Shown: one piece after another, positions 19,167-27,999 of the stretch
How the letters are laid out: every line of letters starts with the position of its first letter
Position numbering within the stretch: position 1 is the stretch's first letter
NCBI RefSeq assembly: GCF_001180105.1
Contig: NZ_CVSO01000064.1
Span: 1 to 46,590, forward strand
Reading direction: 5' to 3'
DNA from: Candidatus Pelagibacter communis
GTDB taxonomy: Bacteria; Pseudomonadota; Alphaproteobacteria; Pelagibacterales; Pelagibacteraceae
DNA: 46,590 nucleotides
Program-made: the position numbers and the translations under genes
The notes under the pieces: generated by a model
Databases searched by the model: none
Seen by the model: the letters and a program-made list of their open reading frames with translations, nothing else
Told to the model about the DNA's origin: nothing

Positions 19167-20465
19167 TTATTTTCCAACACTATAATATTTAAAACCTTGT
19201 TGTTTAATTTTTAAAGAAGAATACAAATTTCTCATATCAAAAATAATAAACTTTTTACCCTTAACTAAATTTTTAAAATTTATTGATTTAAATTCATTCC
19301 ATTCTGTGTGTAGAATAACAAGATCTGAGTTTTGAACAGCATCCTTAATTGATGTCTTATTAGTAACATTTTTTAATTTTGAAAATTCATTTTTATGACC
19401 TGTTGGATCAAAATATTTTATTATAGCTCCTTTTTTAGATAACCACGGTATCATTTTAAGACTTGATGAATCTCTCATATCATCAGTATTTGCTTTAAAT
19501 GTTACACCTAAAAAAGTTATTTTTTTATTCTTTAATTTTTTTTTTAACATTCGATAAATTCGATCTAATAAAATTTTTGATCTATTTTCATTCGACTTAA
19601 TTACAGATTTTACTACTGATAAGTTAGTTTTAAATTTGTCAGCAGTTGAAATGATTGCTTTTGTATCTTTTGGAAAACAAGATCCACCGTAAGCAGGGCC
19701 TGCTCTGAGAAATCTACTACCAATTCTTTTATCTAAACCCATTCCTATAGATATATCTTCCACATTAATCCCCGTTTTTTCGCATAAATTTGCTATTTCA
19801 TTAATAAAAGTTATTTTGGTCGCTAAGAAAGCGTTAGAGGCGTATTTGATTAATTCTGCCGCTCTTCTAGATGTTTGTAAATATGAAGCCCCTTTAGAAA
19901 TAAGTGGGCTATAAAGATTTTTCATAATTTTAGCAGCTTTTTTGTCATTCGTTCCAATTACCACTCTATCAGGAAAAGAAAAATCTCTTATTGCCTCACC
20001 TTCTCTCAAAAATTCTGGATTAGAAACCACTGAAAATTTTTTTTTACTATTTTTTCTAGATAAAATTTTTTCGATCTCATCACCTGTGGTTACAGGAACT
20101 GTTGATTTTGTTATAATAATTTTAAATTTATTAATAGAGGAACTTATCTCCTTGGTTACATTATAGATTTGACTCAAATCTGCTGAACTTCCTCCTTTTT
20201 TTGTAGGTGTTCCAACACAAATAAAAATTATGTCCGACTCTTTAACAGATTTTTTTAGATCTGTTGAAAAATTTAATCTTTTATTTCTAAAATTTTTAGT
20301 AACCAACTCTGAAAGTCCGGGTTCATAGATTGGAACTTTTCCTTTTTTAAGGAAATTAATCTTATTTAAATCTTTATCTACACAAATCACTTCGTTGCCT
20401 AAATCTGCAAAACATACACCACTAACTAATCCTACGTAGCCGGTCCCTATCATGCATAATTTCAT
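19167..20465 (-). CDS. ugd: UDP-glucose 6-dehydrogenase
   Basis: Oxidises UDP-glucose to UDP-glucuronate with two NAD+. It has 432 residues. The NAD fold starts MKLCMIGTGYVGLVSGVCFA, and the catalytic Cys is C263 in YGGSCFPKDTKA. The C-terminal UDP-binding domain has FLGVTFKANTDDMRDSSSLK. Its start overlaps galU by 4 nt, so substrate-making and substrate-using enzymes are co-expressed; the product presumably feeds cell-surface glycans, but no glycosyltransferase gene is nearby. Confidence 0.96.
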   Translation of the reverse strand: MKLCMIGTGYVGLVSGVCFADLGNEVICVDKDLNKINFLKKGKVPIYEPGLSELVTKNFRNKRLNFSTDLKKSVKESDIIFICVGTPTKKGGSSADLSQIYNVTKEISSSINKFKIIITKSTVPVTTGDEIEKILSRKNSKKKFSVVSNPEFLREGEAIRDFSFPDRVVIGTNDKKAAKIMKNLYSPLISKGASYLQTSRRAAELIKYASNAFLATKITFINEIANLCEKTGINVEDISIGMGLDKRIGSRFLRAGPAYGGSCFPKDTKAIISTADKFKTNLSVVKSVIKSNENRSKILLDRIYRMLKKKLKNKKITFLGVTFKANTDDMRDSSSLKMIPWLSKKGAIIKYFDPTGHKNEFSKLKNVTNKTSIKDAVQNSDLVILHTEWNEFKSINFKNLVKGKKFIIFDMRNLYSSLKIKQQGFKYYSVGK

Positions 20466-21277
20466 GATTTAGCTATCTCCAAAGTTGATTTAATATAACC
20501 ATTCATACTTCCACAATCTAAGTATTTACCTGAAAAATTATGAGCGATGAACTTGCTGTTTTCATTAATTAAAGATTGAATTGCATCTGTAATATGAATT
20601 TCACCACCTTTACCTGGTTTTTGTTTAGATAATTTTGAAAATATTTCTTTAGGCAAAATATACCTTCCTATTACCGCTTTGTTTGAAGGAGCGCTAGCAA
20701 TAGATGGTTTTTCAATTACATCTTTGATTAAATAATTATTTCTATCTAATTTTTTACTTAATTTAAATATACCCCATCTTGAAACTGTTTTTTTATTTAC
20801 ATTCATGCTTGCCATAACAGAAGATTTGTAACGATTGTGAATTTTAATCATAGATTTTGAACAATTTTTTTTTATTATTAGATCATCAGGCAAAAGCATT
20901 AAGAAAAACTTATCTCTAATATATTTCTTTGTTTTTAAAACTGCATCGCCAGTACCACGGGGTTTATTTTGATATACAAATTTAATCATTTTTTTATATT
21001 TCAAGATTTGTTTATATTCTTTAATAATTCTTGGGTCTTTTTTTTTGTTAATAATTTTCTTATAAAAATTGTCATTATAAAAATAATTTTTTATCATTTG
21101 TTTTTTTTTAGAAATGATAAAAACGACTTCTTTAATTCCTGCTTCTTTACATTCGTCCAAAATATATTGTATTCCAGGTTTCCCATTGATAGGTAATAAT
21201 TCTTTTGCAAAAACGCTAGTTAAAGGTAAAAGTCTTGTACCTAAACCAGCTAAAGGTATTATTGCTTGTTTAATCAT
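20462..21277 (-). CDS. galU: UTP-glucose-1-phosphate uridylyltransferase
   Basis: Makes UDP-glucose from UTP and glucose-1-phosphate. It has 271 residues, slightly short. The nucleotide loop reads PLAGLGTRLLPLT (G11, G13, T14, R15), with KELLPINGKPGIQYI, LLPDDLI and VIEKPSIASAPSN as in bacterial GalU, and LDCGSMNGYIKST near the end. It is divergent from panC and forms a two-gene operon with ugd. Confidence 0.95.
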   Translation of the reverse strand: MIKQAIIPLAGLGTRLLPLTSVFAKELLPINGKPGIQYILDECKEAGIKEVVFIISKKKQMIKNYFYNDNFYKKIINKKKDPRIIKEYKQILKYKKMIKFVYQNKPRGTGDAVLKTKKYIRDKFFLMLLPDDLIIKKNCSKSMIKIHNRYKSSVMASMNVNKKTVSRWGIFKLSKKLDRNNYLIKDVIEKPSIASAPSNKAVIGRYILPKEIFSKLSKQKPGKGGEIHITDAIQSLINENSKFIAHNFSGKYLDCGSMNGYIKSTLEIAKS

Positions 21278-21290
21278 AAAATCTTATACT
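21262..21290 (+). promoter_or_regulatory. candidate panC promoter
   Basis: TTGCTT (21262-21267) and TATACT (21285-21290) with a 17-nt spacer match a sigma-70-type promoter ending 16 nt before the panC start. The -35 half lies inside the first codons of galU on the other strand. The -10 matches consensus at 5 of 6 positions, the -35 at 3 of 6. Confidence 0.4.
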
Positions 21291-21306
21291 AAGTGAATTA
21301 CCATAA

Positions 21307-22107
21307 ATGATTATTTTTAAAAGTATTAATAAACTTAATAAAGAAGTTAATTTTAAGGCAAACATAGGATTTGTCCCAACAATGGGCAGTTTGCATAAGG
21401 GGCATATTAGTTTGGTAAAAAATTGCCAAAAAACATGTGACAAAACACTAGTTAGTATATTCATTAATCCAATGCAATTTAACCGAAAGATTGATTTTAA
21501 AAATTACCCAAGCACATTAGATAAAGATATAAGAATTTTAAAGAAGCTTAAAGTAGACTATGTTCTGGTACCAAACATAAAAGAAATCTATTCAAGAAAT
21601 ACTCCAAGAAAAATTAATATTAACAAAAAATATAAGGTATTATGCGGTAAATATCGACCAGGTCATTTTGAAGGAGTTTTAGCTGTAATAAACAAATTTT
21701 TAAAAGATCTAAAAGTTAAAAAGATTTTTTTAGGGGAAAAGGATTTTCAACAATATTTCTTAATCAAAAATTTTATAAAAAAAAGATTTAAAACAAAAGT
21801 TGTGTTATGTAAAACTATTAGAATGAGTGGTTCATTACCCTACTCGTCCAGAAATAAATTACTTGATAACAAAAGTATTAGAATAGCACAAAAGTTTACA
21901 AAAAAGATAGTTGATGTGGTCAAAATTATAAGAAGAAATACTAAAAATACTTATTTACTTCAAAAAATTAAAAGCAACAGTAATATTAAAATTGAGTATT
22001 TAGAATTGAGAAACAAAAATAATCTTAGTCCATTTTTTAACAAAAAAAATTTAAAACTATTTGTATCTTTTTATATTAAGAAAGTGAGATTGATAGATAA
22101 TTTTTAG
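21307..22107 (+). CDS. panC: pantoate-beta-alanine ligase (pantothenate synthetase), divergent
   Basis: Joins pantoate and beta-alanine using ATP, the last step of pantothenate synthesis. 266 residues. FVPTMGSLHKGHISLV has the HxGH-type pair H30/H33, and SIFINPMQF, YRPGHFEGVLAVINKF and FLGEKDFQQY (K145) are typical. The ATP loop, usually READGLAMSSRN-like, reads IRMSGSLPYSSRN here: Ser-Ser-Arg-Asn is kept but the DG and the residues before SSRN have changed. No panB or panD is next to it. The end overlaps the convergent mgtE by 4 nt. Confidence 0.9.
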   Translation: MIIFKSINKLNKEVNFKANIGFVPTMGSLHKGHISLVKNCQKTCDKTLVSIFINPMQFNRKIDFKNYPSTLDKDIRILKKLKVDYVLVPNIKEIYSRNTPRKININKKYKVLCGKYRPGHFEGVLAVINKFLKDLKVKKIFLGEKDFQQYFLIKNFIKKRFKTKVVLCKTIRMSGSLPYSSRNKLLDNKSIRIAQKFTKKIVDVVKIIRRNTKNTYLLQKIKSNSNIKIEYLELRNKNNLSPFFNKKNLKLFVSFYIKKVRLIDNF

Positions 22108-23483
22108 CCGTAAAAGAAATATGCACCAATACCTAAAAAGGACAAAAAACCAATTACATCTGTAACAGTTGTTACAAAAACACTTGATGCTATTGCTGGG
22201 TCAATATTAAGTTTTTTTAGTGTCACTGGAATTAAAATGCCAAACAAGCCAGCTACAATCATATTTAATATCATTGAGATGGAAATGATTATGGATAAAA
22301 TATAATCCTTAAACCAAAGTTGAACTATTAAAGCACTTATTATTGCAAAAATAAATCCATTTAGAACTCCAATATTGAATTCTTTTAAAACAATTTTTAA
22401 AAAATTACTATTTGTTAAATCATTTGTAGCTATACCACGAATGGTTACAGCTAACGTTTGCATTCCAGCATTGCCGCCCATTGAAGCTACTATTGGCATT
22501 AAAAAGGCTAAAGCAACCATCTGTTCAATAGTTGCACCAAATTTACTAATAACCCAAGTTGCTAAAAAAGCTGTAAAAAGATTTAGTAAAAGCCAATTAA
22601 ATCGTCTTTGTGTTTTTTTAATTACCCCATCAGTAATTTCTTCATCACCAACACCAGCTAGTCTCAAAGTGTCTTCCTCTGCCTCTTCTTTAAGAACAGT
22701 CAAAATATCGTCACTAGTAATCATACCAACTAATTTTTTTGTTTTATCAATTACGGCTGCTGAATTAAGATTGTAATTTTCGAAAAGTCTTCCGACTTCC
22801 TCTCTATCCATATCAACTGGAATAGTAACTTGGGACTCCAGCATAATTTCAACCATTTTAGTTTCACGAGGTGTTCTTAAAACTTTTGAGGACGGGACAG
22901 TTCCAAGAGGTTTAAATTCATTATCGATAATATAAATTTCTAAAAATTGTTCAGGAAGATCTTTGTTTTCTCTTAAATAATCAATTGTTTGTCCGACTGA
23001 CCAATTACTTGGAATAGCTGTAAATTCTCTTTGCATAATACGTGCAGCAGAGTCTTCGGGATAACTTAAACTTTCTAATAAGGCAAATCTATCTTTAGGC
23101 GGTAAAGAACTTAAAATTTCATTTTTACTTTTTTCTTCAATATTTTCTAATATCTTTATAGCGTCATCAGACTCTAAATTTTTGAGAATGAATATTATTG
23201 AAGCGGTAGATAGTAATTTTATAATCTCAGATTGAATGTTTTCATTTAATTCGACAAATAATTCTGGATCTAACTTAAAATTATTTAATTTTATAAGATT
23301 TTCTCTATCGTCTTGGCTTAAATGTTCAATAATGTCTGCCGAATCAGCAGGGTGCATCTCTCTAAAAGAATTTGTAATAAAATTTACATCGTTTTTTTGA
23401 ATTTTATCTTCAATTACTTTGATATATTCTTTATTAAATTCAAAGTTTACTTTTTTATCGATTTTTTTTTTCAAATTGCTCAT
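22104..23483 (-). CDS. mgtE: magnesium transporter MgtE
   Basis: Mg2+ channel/transporter, 459 residues. The N-terminal superhelical domain (about 30-150) contains repeats such as EMHPADSADIIEHL. Two CBS domains follow (about 150-275), with MQREFTAIPSNWSVGQTIDY and SAAVIDKTKKLVGMITSDD, acting as the Mg2+ sensor in known structures. The membrane domain has five helices with the pore motif GGNAGMQTLAVTIRGIA and ends DVIGFLSFLGIGAYFF. Monocistronic; divergent from lipB and tail-overlapping panC. Confidence 0.96.
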   Translation of the reverse strand: MSNLKKKIDKKVNFEFNKEYIKVIEDKIQKNDVNFITNSFREMHPADSADIIEHLSQDDRENLIKLNNFKLDPELFVELNENIQSEIIKLLSTASIIFILKNLESDDAIKILENIEEKSKNEILSSLPPKDRFALLESLSYPEDSAARIMQREFTAIPSNWSVGQTIDYLRENKDLPEQFLEIYIIDNEFKPLGTVPSSKVLRTPRETKMVEIMLESQVTIPVDMDREEVGRLFENYNLNSAAVIDKTKKLVGMITSDDILTVLKEEAEEDTLRLAGVGDEEITDGVIKKTQRRFNWLLLNLFTAFLATWVISKFGATIEQMVALAFLMPIVASMGGNAGMQTLAVTIRGIATNDLTNSNFLKIVLKEFNIGVLNGFIFAIISALIVQLWFKDYILSIIISISMILNMIVAGLFGILIPVTLKKLNIDPAIASSVFVTTVTDVIGFLSFLGIGAYFFYG

Positions 23484-23527
23484 TTTAAATCCTATAAAAA
23501 TTATTAGAACTATTAATACAAATTAAA

Positions 23528-23533
23528 TATAAT
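23528..23533 (+). promoter_or_regulatory. candidate -10 element for lipB
   Basis: A perfect TATAAT lies 17 nt before the lipB start in the 67-nt divergent gap between mgtE and lipB. The best upstream hexamer (TTAGAA, 18 nt away) is a weak -35. The leader would be only about 10 nt. Chance occurrence is possible in this AT-rich gap. Confidence 0.35.
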
Positions 23534-23550
23534 ACAATTTTTAAATTCTT

Positions 23551-24165
23551 ATGGAGATTAAAATATCAAAAAAACCAGTAAAATATGAGAAAGCTATTGA
23601 ATTTCTTGATGAAAGAGTTCATCAAGTTTATGAGAATATAAATGACGAATTAATTTGGTTTTTAGAACACAAATCTGTTTATACATCTGGTGTAAATTTC
23701 AACCAAAAAGACGTTTTAGATAAAAAAATAAAAATAATTAAAACAAATAGAGGTGGAAAAATTACATGGCATGGTCCTGGACAGTTGATATGCTATTTTG
23801 TTCTAGACATCTCTAAGAGAAAAAAAGACATAAGAAAATTTATAACAGCCATTGAAAATTCCATTATAGAGACCTTAAAAAATTTTAAGATAAACTCTTT
23901 CAGTGATAGAAAAAATATCGGTATTTGGGTTTTAGATAAAAAAGAAGAAAAAAAAATTGCTGCAATAGGTTTTCGTGTAAAAAAATGGATTGCTTTCCAT
24001 GGATTTTCATTAAACCTATCAAATAATTTGAATAATTATAAAAAAATAGTTCCGTGTGGTATTTCAGACAAGGGTATTTCTAAGGTTGATAGTTTTAAAA
24101 AAATATCAAAAAGTAAAGTTATTAACGAACTTAAAATAAATCTAATTAAAAATTTAAGATATTAA
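23551..24165 (+). CDS. lipB: octanoyl-[acyl-carrier-protein]-protein transferase
   Basis: Transfers octanoyl groups from ACP to lipoyl domains of 2-oxoacid dehydrogenases and the glycine-cleavage H protein. 204 residues. RGGKITWHGPGQLICYFVLD is the family signature; catalytic C169 sits in IVPCGISDKG and K135 in KKIAAIGFRV, the same positions as I recall for E. coli LipB. The last 20 nt overlap the 3' end of the convergent pseudouridine synthase gene. Confidence 0.97.
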   Translation: MEIKISKKPVKYEKAIEFLDERVHQVYENINDELIWFLEHKSVYTSGVNFNQKDVLDKKIKIIKTNRGGKITWHGPGQLICYFVLDISKRKKDIRKFITAIENSIIETLKNFKINSFSDRKNIGIWVLDKKEEKKIAAIGFRVKKWIAFHGFSLNLSNNLNNYKKIVPCGISDKGISKVDSFKKISKSKVINELKINLIKNLRY

Positions 24166-25063
24166 GTTTTTTTTTATTTAGATACTTTTTAAAGGCTTCA
24201 GGTGGACTTGTTTTATAAGAAAATTTTTTATTATTGATATAAAATTTTAGAGAATAAGCATGGAGCATTAAATCTTTATCACTTTTAATTTTTTTATTCG
24301 ATACAATATATTTTTTGTCTCCCACAATTGGATTATCAATCAAAGCTAACTGTTTTCTTAGTTGGTGCTTCCTTCCTGTTACCGGTTTCAGTTCAAGAAA
24401 TGATGTTGAGTCGGTTTCAGAAAGAACCCTATAATAAGTTATGGCTTTCTCAATTTTTTTTTTGTTATTTTCAAATGTAATAAGTTCGTTGTTAAATTCA
24501 CCTTTTTTTTTATCTATGTGACCATGACACACAGCTAAATAAGTTTTATGAATTTTTCTTAGTCTAAATAAGGTTGTCAATAATCTTGCTGAATTATGAT
24601 TTTTAGAAATTATCATTATACCTGATGTTTCCTTATCTAATCTATGAACTGGGAATGGCTTTGTATCTTTAAAAAATTCACTAGATGCAAGAATATCAAT
24701 TAAGTTTTTTTTTGATTTTGTTCCGCCTTGAACCGGTACACCTGGACTTTTGTCTATTACGATAAAGTCATCATTATTTTCCAATATTCTGTTTTCATGA
24801 ACTTTTAGAAGTTTAGAAGATGGAGAAAATTTTTTGTTTGTTTCTTTACTTTTTTTAACTTCAAAAGTAAAATTAAAAAACTTAATTTTGTCTCCTGTTT
24901 TTAATTTATAGGAACTGTTTACTTTTTTAATATTAACTTTAATTTTACCTTTTCTTAAAGATTTCTCGATTAATGATTGTGGTAAAGAAGCTATATTGTT
25001 TCTTATCCACCTATCTATACGCATTCCTGAATAAATTTCCTTAATAGTGTAGGACTTATTCAT
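24146..25063 (-). CDS. 23S rRNA pseudouridine synthase, RluC type
   Basis: RluA-family synthase of 305 residues. An S4 RNA-binding domain (about 1-65: MRIDRWIRNN...LIEKSLRKGKIKVN) precedes the catalytic domain, whose Asp is D143 in PVHRLDKETSGIMIISKN; LLTTLFRLRKIHKTYLAV and LELKPVTGRKHQLRKQL are also typical. RluC (positions 955, 2504 and 2580 of 23S rRNA) is the best guess, with RluD as alternative. It starts 8 nt after rplQ, so it is probably read through from the ribosomal cluster. Confidence 0.9.
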   Translation of the reverse strand: MNKSYTIKEIYSGMRIDRWIRNNIASLPQSLIEKSLRKGKIKVNIKKVNSSYKLKTGDKIKFFNFTFEVKKSKETNKKFSPSSKLLKVHENRILENNDDFIVIDKSPGVPVQGGTKSKKNLIDILASSEFFKDTKPFPVHRLDKETSGIMIISKNHNSARLLTTLFRLRKIHKTYLAVCHGHIDKKKGEFNNELITFENNKKKIEKAITYYRVLSETDSTSFLELKPVTGRKHQLRKQLALIDNPIVGDKKYIVSNKKIKSDKDLMLHAYSLKFYINNKKFSYKTSPPEAFKKYLNKKKLNILNF

Positions 25064-25071
25064 TATTTAGT

Positions 25072-25512
25072 TTATGCAGTAGCTGATTTTTTTTCTTCTG
25101 TCTTTGCAGGTTTATCTTGTGATTTTTTTTTTTTAAATTTTCTTTTTGCTTCAACGTCTCTATCAACGAATTCTATTACAGCTAATGGTGCATTATCACC
25201 ATATCTAAATCCAGCTTTTACAATTCTTGTGTATCCTCCAGATCTTTTTTCGTATCTTTTTGATAAAGTTTTTATAACTTTATTTGCATTAGTTTTGTCC
25301 TGAAGTTGAGATACTAATCTCCTTGTATTTTGCAGATTTTTTTTCTTGCCTAAAGTTATTATTTTATCAGCTTGTGGCTTCAACACTTTTGCTTTAGGTA
25401 AAGTAGTAATTATTTGCTCGTATTTAATTAAATTATTAAGCATATTCTTTATTAACGCTTTTCTATGCTCAGATGTTCTATTAAGTTTTTTATAACCCAA
25501 TCTATGTCTCAT
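25072..25512 (-). CDS. rplQ: 50S ribosomal protein L17
   Basis: Large-subunit protein at the tunnel exit side. 146 residues: the core MRHRLGYKKLNRTSEHRKAL to FRYGDNAPLAVIEFVDR is standard and is followed by a Lys/Glu/Ala-rich tail of about 25 residues. Last gene of the alpha operon, 2 nt after rpoA, with the RNA pseudouridine synthase gene close behind. Confidence 0.97.
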   Translation of the reverse strand: MRHRLGYKKLNRTSEHRKALIKNMLNNLIKYEQIITTLPKAKVLKPQADKIITLGKKKNLQNTRRLVSQLQDKTNANKVIKTLSKRYEKRSGGYTRIVKAGFRYGDNAPLAVIEFVDRDVEAKRKFKKKKSQDKPAKTEEKKSATA

Positions 25513-25514
25513 TA

Positions 25515-26543
25515 TTAAATGCTTTCCTCTAACTTTTTAGATAATTCAGCTATATTGTCAGGTGGCCAATTAGGTATTTCCATACCTAAATAAAGCGACA
25601 TGCCATTTAAAACTTCCTTAATCTCGTTTAGCGATTTTCTTCCGAAGTTTGGTGTTCTTAACATTTCTCCTTCTGACTTTTGAACTAAATCTCCAATATA
25701 AATAATATTATCATTTTTTAGACAGTTCATTGACCTTACAGAAAGCTCTAATTCGTCAACTTTTCTTAATAAGTTTTTGTTAAATTCTGGTTCACTTGGT
25801 TTTTCAGTAATAGTAACTTCTTGAGGTTCATCAAAATTAACAAACATTCCTAATTGATCTTGAAAAATTCTAGCTGAATAAGCTAATGCATCTTCTGCTG
25901 AGATAGAACCATTAGTTTCTATTTCCATAGTTAATTTGTCATAATCTAAAGCTTTGCCCTCTCTAGCAGTGCTAACAGAATATGAAACTTTTTTAACTGG
26001 ACTAAAAAGTGAGTCTATAGGTATAAGACCTAATGGTGGTTCATCTGGTTTGTTTAGTTCAGCAGGCACATAACCTTTTCCATTACCTATTGTCATCTCC
26101 ATATGGAAATTTGTATTTTCATCTAAATTACAAATTACCAAATCTGGGTTTAAAATTTCTATTTCATTAATTTTTGTTATATCTGATGCTTTAATGACGC
26201 CTGGGCCTTTTGCATCAAGCACTAATTTTTTTGAGCCTTCAGAAGTGCTTTTTAATGCTAAAGATTTTACATTAAGAACAATATCAGTTACATCTTCTCT
26301 TACTCCTTTAATAGAAGTAAACTCATGAAGTACTCCATCAATTTGAATTGCTGTTACAGCAGTACCTCTTATTGAAGACAACAAGATCCTTCTTAACGAG
26401 TTACCTAAAGTTAAACCATAACCTTTTTCAAGTGGTTCAGCGACAATTTTTGCGTATGATTTATCATCATTTAAATTAATATCCAATTTTCCAGGTTTAA
26501 TTAATGATTTCCAATTTTTTAAATTTACATTAGCCGTTTCCAT
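25515..26543 (-). CDS. rpoA: RNA polymerase alpha subunit
   Basis: Assembly platform of RNA polymerase, 342 residues. The N-terminal domain includes [21 protein letters not shown], the dimer and beta-contact region. The linker is near residue 240. The C-terminal domain has the helix-hairpin-helix [19 protein letters not shown] and the [11 protein letters not shown] helix used to touch UP-element DNA and activators. Overlaps rpsK by 1 nt. Confidence 0.98.
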   Translation of the reverse strand: METANVNLKNWKSLIKPGKLDINLNDDKSYAKIVAEPLEKGYGLTLGNSLRRILLSSIRGTAVTAIQIDGVLHEFTSIKGVREDVTDIVLNVKSLALKSTSEGSKKLVLDAKGPGVIKASDITKINEIEILNPDLVICNLDENTNFHMEMTIGNGKGYVPAELNKPDEPPLGLIPIDSLFSPVKKVSYSVSTAREGKALDYDKLTMEIETNGSISAEDALAYSARIFQDQLGMFVNFDEPQEVTITEKPSEPEFNKNLLRKVDELELSVRSMNCLKNDNIIYIGDLVQKSEGEMLRTPNFGRKSLNEIKEVLNGMSLYLGMEIPNWPPDNIAELSKKLEESI

Positions 26544-26989
26544 TAAACTCTCCTTTTTTTTGGTGGTCTTGTTCCATTATGAGGCATCGGTGTTGTATCC
26601 TTGATAGATAAAATTTTAAAACCTCTTGCTTGTAATGCACGCAAGGCTGTTTCTCTCCCTGAGCCTGGTCCTTTGATTTCAACTGTTAAAGTTTTCATAC
26701 CATACTCTAAAGCTTTTGATGCAGCTGAGTCTGCTGCTATTTGTGCTGCGTAAGGTGTTGATTTTCTAGAACCCTTAAAACCCTTTTGTCCTGCAGATGC
26801 CCAAGATACAACATTACCTTGTGTATCAGCTATTGATACAATTGTATTATTAAACGTTGACTGAACATAAGCTATTCCATTTACTATGTTCTTTTTAACT
26901 TTTTTCTTTTTAGAGTAAGAACTTTTTTTAACTGATTTTACTTCTGATTTTTCATCAACTTTTTTTTCTACTTTTTTCTTATCAGCCAT
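26543..26989 (-). CDS. rpsK: 30S ribosomal protein S11
   Basis: Platform protein near the E and P sites, 148 residues. The conserved core begins [19 protein letters not shown] and ends [15 protein letters not shown]. It carries a Lys/Ser-rich N-terminal extension of about 35 residues, of which roughly 20 are extra compared with E. coli S11 (129). An internal start that would remove the tail is not evident, and the upstream ATG follows rpsM by 6 nt. Confidence 0.97.
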   Translation of the reverse strand: MADKKKVEKKVDEKSEVKSVKKSSYSKKKKVKKNIVNGIAYVQSTFNNTIVSIADTQGNVVSWASAGQKGFKGSRKSTPYAAQIAADSAASKALEYGMKTLTVEIKGPGSGRETALRALQARGFKILSIKDTTPMPHNGTRPPKKRRV

Positions 26990-26995
26990 TTCAAA

Positions 26996-27379
26996 CTACT
27001 TTTTTAATGGTGTTAATTTTTTACCTGCGATTGCAATTGCTTTACCTTTTCTTGTTCTAGCATTGCATCTGGTTCTTTGTCCTCTAACAGGTAGCTTTTT
27101 TTTATGTCGAAAACCTCTATAACATGCAAGATCAATCAATCTTTTAATACTCATTGAATTTTCTCTTCTTAAATCTCCCTCAACTGTAAAGTGCTGGTCA
27201 ATATACTCTCTAATTTTTAGAATTTGGTCATCAGTTAGTTCATTAACTCTTTTTGATTTTGGTATTTCTAATTCTTTACAGATTTGTTTAGAGCACTTAT
27301 CCCCTATACCATGAATATATGTAAGTCCAATCTGCACGATTTTATTTTGTGGGATATTTACACCTGCAATTCGAGCCAT
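26996..27379 (-). CDS. rpsM: 30S ribosomal protein S13
   Basis: Small-subunit head protein that contacts tRNA and L5. 127 residues, with [21 protein letters not shown] and the C-terminal [14 protein letters not shown] tail. It is the first gene after the only sizeable gap in the cluster (54 nt behind adk), which holds a strong-looking promoter. Confidence 0.97.
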   Translation of the reverse strand: MARIAGVNIPQNKIVQIGLTYIHGIGDKCSKQICKELEIPKSKRVNELTDDQILKIREYIDQHFTVEGDLRRENSMSIKRLIDLACYRGFRHKKKLPVRGQRTRCNARTRKGKAIAIAGKKLTPLKK

Positions 27380-27401
27380 AATTTGAGATAAAATTTAGCC
27401 T

Positions 27402-27429
27402 TTTATATAAGATGAAAATTTAAAGTCAA
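27402..27429 (-). promoter_or_regulatory. internal promoter for the rpsM-rpsK-rpoA-rplQ segment
   Basis: On the minus strand TTGACT (27429-27424) and TATAAA (27407-27402) are separated by 16 nt, each 5 of 6 to consensus. The -35 begins 5 nt after the adk stop, and the -10 lies 22 nt before the rpsM start. The only gap longer than about 15 nt between rpsL and rplQ coincides with this element, so an independent transcription start for RNA polymerase alpha and the alpha-operon proteins is likely. Confidence 0.6.
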
Positions 27430-27433
27430 CTTT

Positions 27434-27997
27434 TTATAACTTTAAAAAGCCCTTAATTTGCTTGTTTATTTGATCAATTTCTTGGTTTCCATCAAGCTTA
27501 TAAAAGTTTTGTTTAGATGAATAATAATCTAATACTGGTGAGGTAGTTTTTAAATAAGTATCATATCTTTTAAGAATTGTATCTAGATCATCATCACTCC
27601 TTTTCTCTTCAACTTTCCTTTTTTCAATTCTTTTAACTATGGTTTCTTTATTTACGTTTAAAAAGAAAATAAAATCAATTTGTTGTTTAGACTCTGTTAA
27701 CAATAAATCTAAATTTTTTGCTTGTTGAATAGTTCTAGGATAACCATCAAAAATTAATTTTCCCTTTTTTGAGGGGTTAAAAACTATTTTTTTCATAAGG
27801 TTATTAACAATTTCATCCTCAACAAATTTACCTTCATTCATATAATTTATAATTTTTTTTCCAATTTCTGTGTCTTTTTTAATTTCATCCCTCAACATAT
27901 CTCCTGTTGAAACTTGAAAATTATTTAATGTTTTAACGAGATATTTTGCTTGAGTGCCTTTGCCAGCACCTGGGGGTCCGAATAAAATTATATTCAC
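27434..27997 (-). CDS. adk: adenylate kinase (short-LID form)
   Basis: Interconverts ATP, ADP and AMP. 187 residues. P-loop FGPPGAGKGTQAKYL at residues 5-19, VSTGDMLRDEI and FDGYPRTIQQAKNLD for AMP binding. The region after RIEKRKVEEKRSDDD lacks the long LID insert and zinc Cys, so this is the short form. Located between secY and rpsM as in other Alphaproteobacteria. 2 nt after secY. Confidence 0.96.
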   Translation of the reverse strand: MNIILFGPPGAGKGTQAKYLVKTLNNFQVSTGDMLRDEIKKDTEIGKKIINYMNEGKFVEDEIVNNLMKKIVFNPSKKGKLIFDGYPRTIQQAKNLDLLLTESKQQIDFIFFLNVNKETIVKRIEKRKVEEKRSDDDLDTILKRYDTYLKTTSPVLDYYSSKQNFYKLDGNQEIDQINKQIKGFLKL

Positions 27998-27999
27998 TT

